NCBI RefSeq assembly: GCF_046545555.1
Contig: NZ_JBHZTH010000003.1
Span: forward strand, 1 to 64,000
Direction of reading: 5' to 3'
DNA from: Winogradskyella sp046545555
GTDB taxonomy: Bacteria > Bacteroidota > Bacteroidia > Flavobacteriales > Flavobacteriaceae
DNA: 64,000 nucleotides
Shown piece after piece: positions 63,766 through 64,000 of this stretch. Each line of letters starts with the position of its first letter. Position 1 is the first letter of the stretch. The notes below the pieces were generated by a model that saw only the letters and a program-made list of their open reading frames with translations, did no database searches and had not been told where the DNA came from. Both the position numbers and the translations under genes were made by a program.

Positions 63766-64000
63766 TTGAATAAAGAACTTGAACATACTTTTGTAGAACT
63801 GTTGCAAAAGCATCAAAATATTGTGCATAAGGTCTGTCGTTTATACACCAATAACTCAGATGCTCATAACGATTTGTTCCAAGAAATAACAATACAGTTA
63901 TGGCGTGCATATCCTAAGTTTAGAGGGGATTCTAAATTTAGTACTTGGATGTATCGCGTTGGGTTAAACACAGCAATTACACTGTATAGAAAATCTAAAC
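63766..64000 (+). CDS. ECF RNA polymerase sigma factor (partial, cut by window end)
   Basis: Open from TTG 63766 to the window edge (78 codons): LNKELEHTFVELLQKHQNIVHKVCRLYT, then NDLFQEITIQLWRAYPKFRGDSKFSTWMYRVGLNTAI, which is the sigma region 2 of extracytoplasmic-function factors (core binding and -10 recognition). No ATG is available: the frame is open only back to 63745, where GTA precedes. Region 4 lies beyond the window. The neighbour is a divergent TonB receptor, but no anti-sigma gene is visible. Confidence 0.85.
   Translation, partial: MNKELEHTFVELLQKHQNIVHKVCRLYTNNSDAHNDLFQEITIQLWRAYPKFRGDSKFSTWMYRVGLNTAITLYRKSK

Noticed and set aside
1..64000. CRISPR arrays, insertion sequences or prophage
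   Set aside because: No regularly spaced repeats, transposase, integrase or phage structural genes were seen on either strand.

Overview
The window is a contiguous stretch of an AT-rich chromosome from the Bacteroidota, almost certainly a (probably marine) member of the Flavobacteriaceae. The evidence is Bacteroidota promoter grammar (TTG, about 19 nt, TAnnTTTG) at many starts, T9SS-type C-terminal sorting domains, two TonB-dependent receptors, a two-gene transketolase, aconitase of the 755-residue type, PUR-family DUF3276 and a myxol/saproxanthin-type carotenoid gene set. I cannot name the genus. I see no insertion sequences, phage genes or CRISPR; this is core chromosome with some lineage-specific genes.

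Layout. 1-430: no convincing protein gene, but two nested or adjacent inverted repeats just upstream of the thrS promoter. 431-3720: thrS-infC-rpmI-rplT, closed by a strong terminator; infC appears to start at an AUA codon. 3734-13092 (minus strand): a membrane-anchored class III nucleotide cyclase, a secreted Bacteroidota protein often labelled asparagine synthetase B, an AI-2E family permease, dnaB, accA, a drug/metabolite exporter, an LptF/G permease and tgt. 13260-16418 (plus): split transketolase with an unknown secreted protein gene wedged between the halves, then an outer-membrane barrel. 16486-19527: an FKBP lipoprotein, a three-gene overlapping unit (S4 protein, TPMT-like methyltransferase, phosphoribosyltransferase) and aroK. 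19658-19869: tRNA-Lys and tRNA-Leu.

19952-26443 is the most distinctive region: a MerR regulator with the cobalamin-binding signatures of CarH/LitR photoreceptors heads an operon crtI-crtB-crtZ-crtD-cruF, which converges on a crtA-like 2-hydroxylase gene; crtY lies 11 kb further on (37631-38770). Together these would convert GGPP through lycopene to monocyclic hydroxylated carotenoids of the saproxanthin/myxol class; no GGPP synthase gene is in the window. The regulator suggests light- and B12-responsive control, although the residue after its signature Trp is Gln.

26529-36703 (minus): thioredoxin-like protein, Crp/Fnr regulator, aconitase, acyltransferase, then an outer-membrane biogenesis operon of three SurA-related proteins and a MoxR ATPase. 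36947-49793: small proteins, crtY, guaB, FecA-like receptor, HMG-CoA lyase, LysE exporter, two T9SS-secreted proteins (a spondin-domain protein and an M43-like metalloprotease), pyrD and pepT. 49803-64000: a catalytically dead M23-like protein, small stress proteins, yajC, DUF1573 lipoprotein, nusB, leucine dehydrogenase, an ABC exporter, PUR protein, M14 peptidase, CsaA-like protein, thioredoxin-like protein, GNAT enzyme, a second TonB receptor and the start of an ECF sigma factor cut by the window edge.
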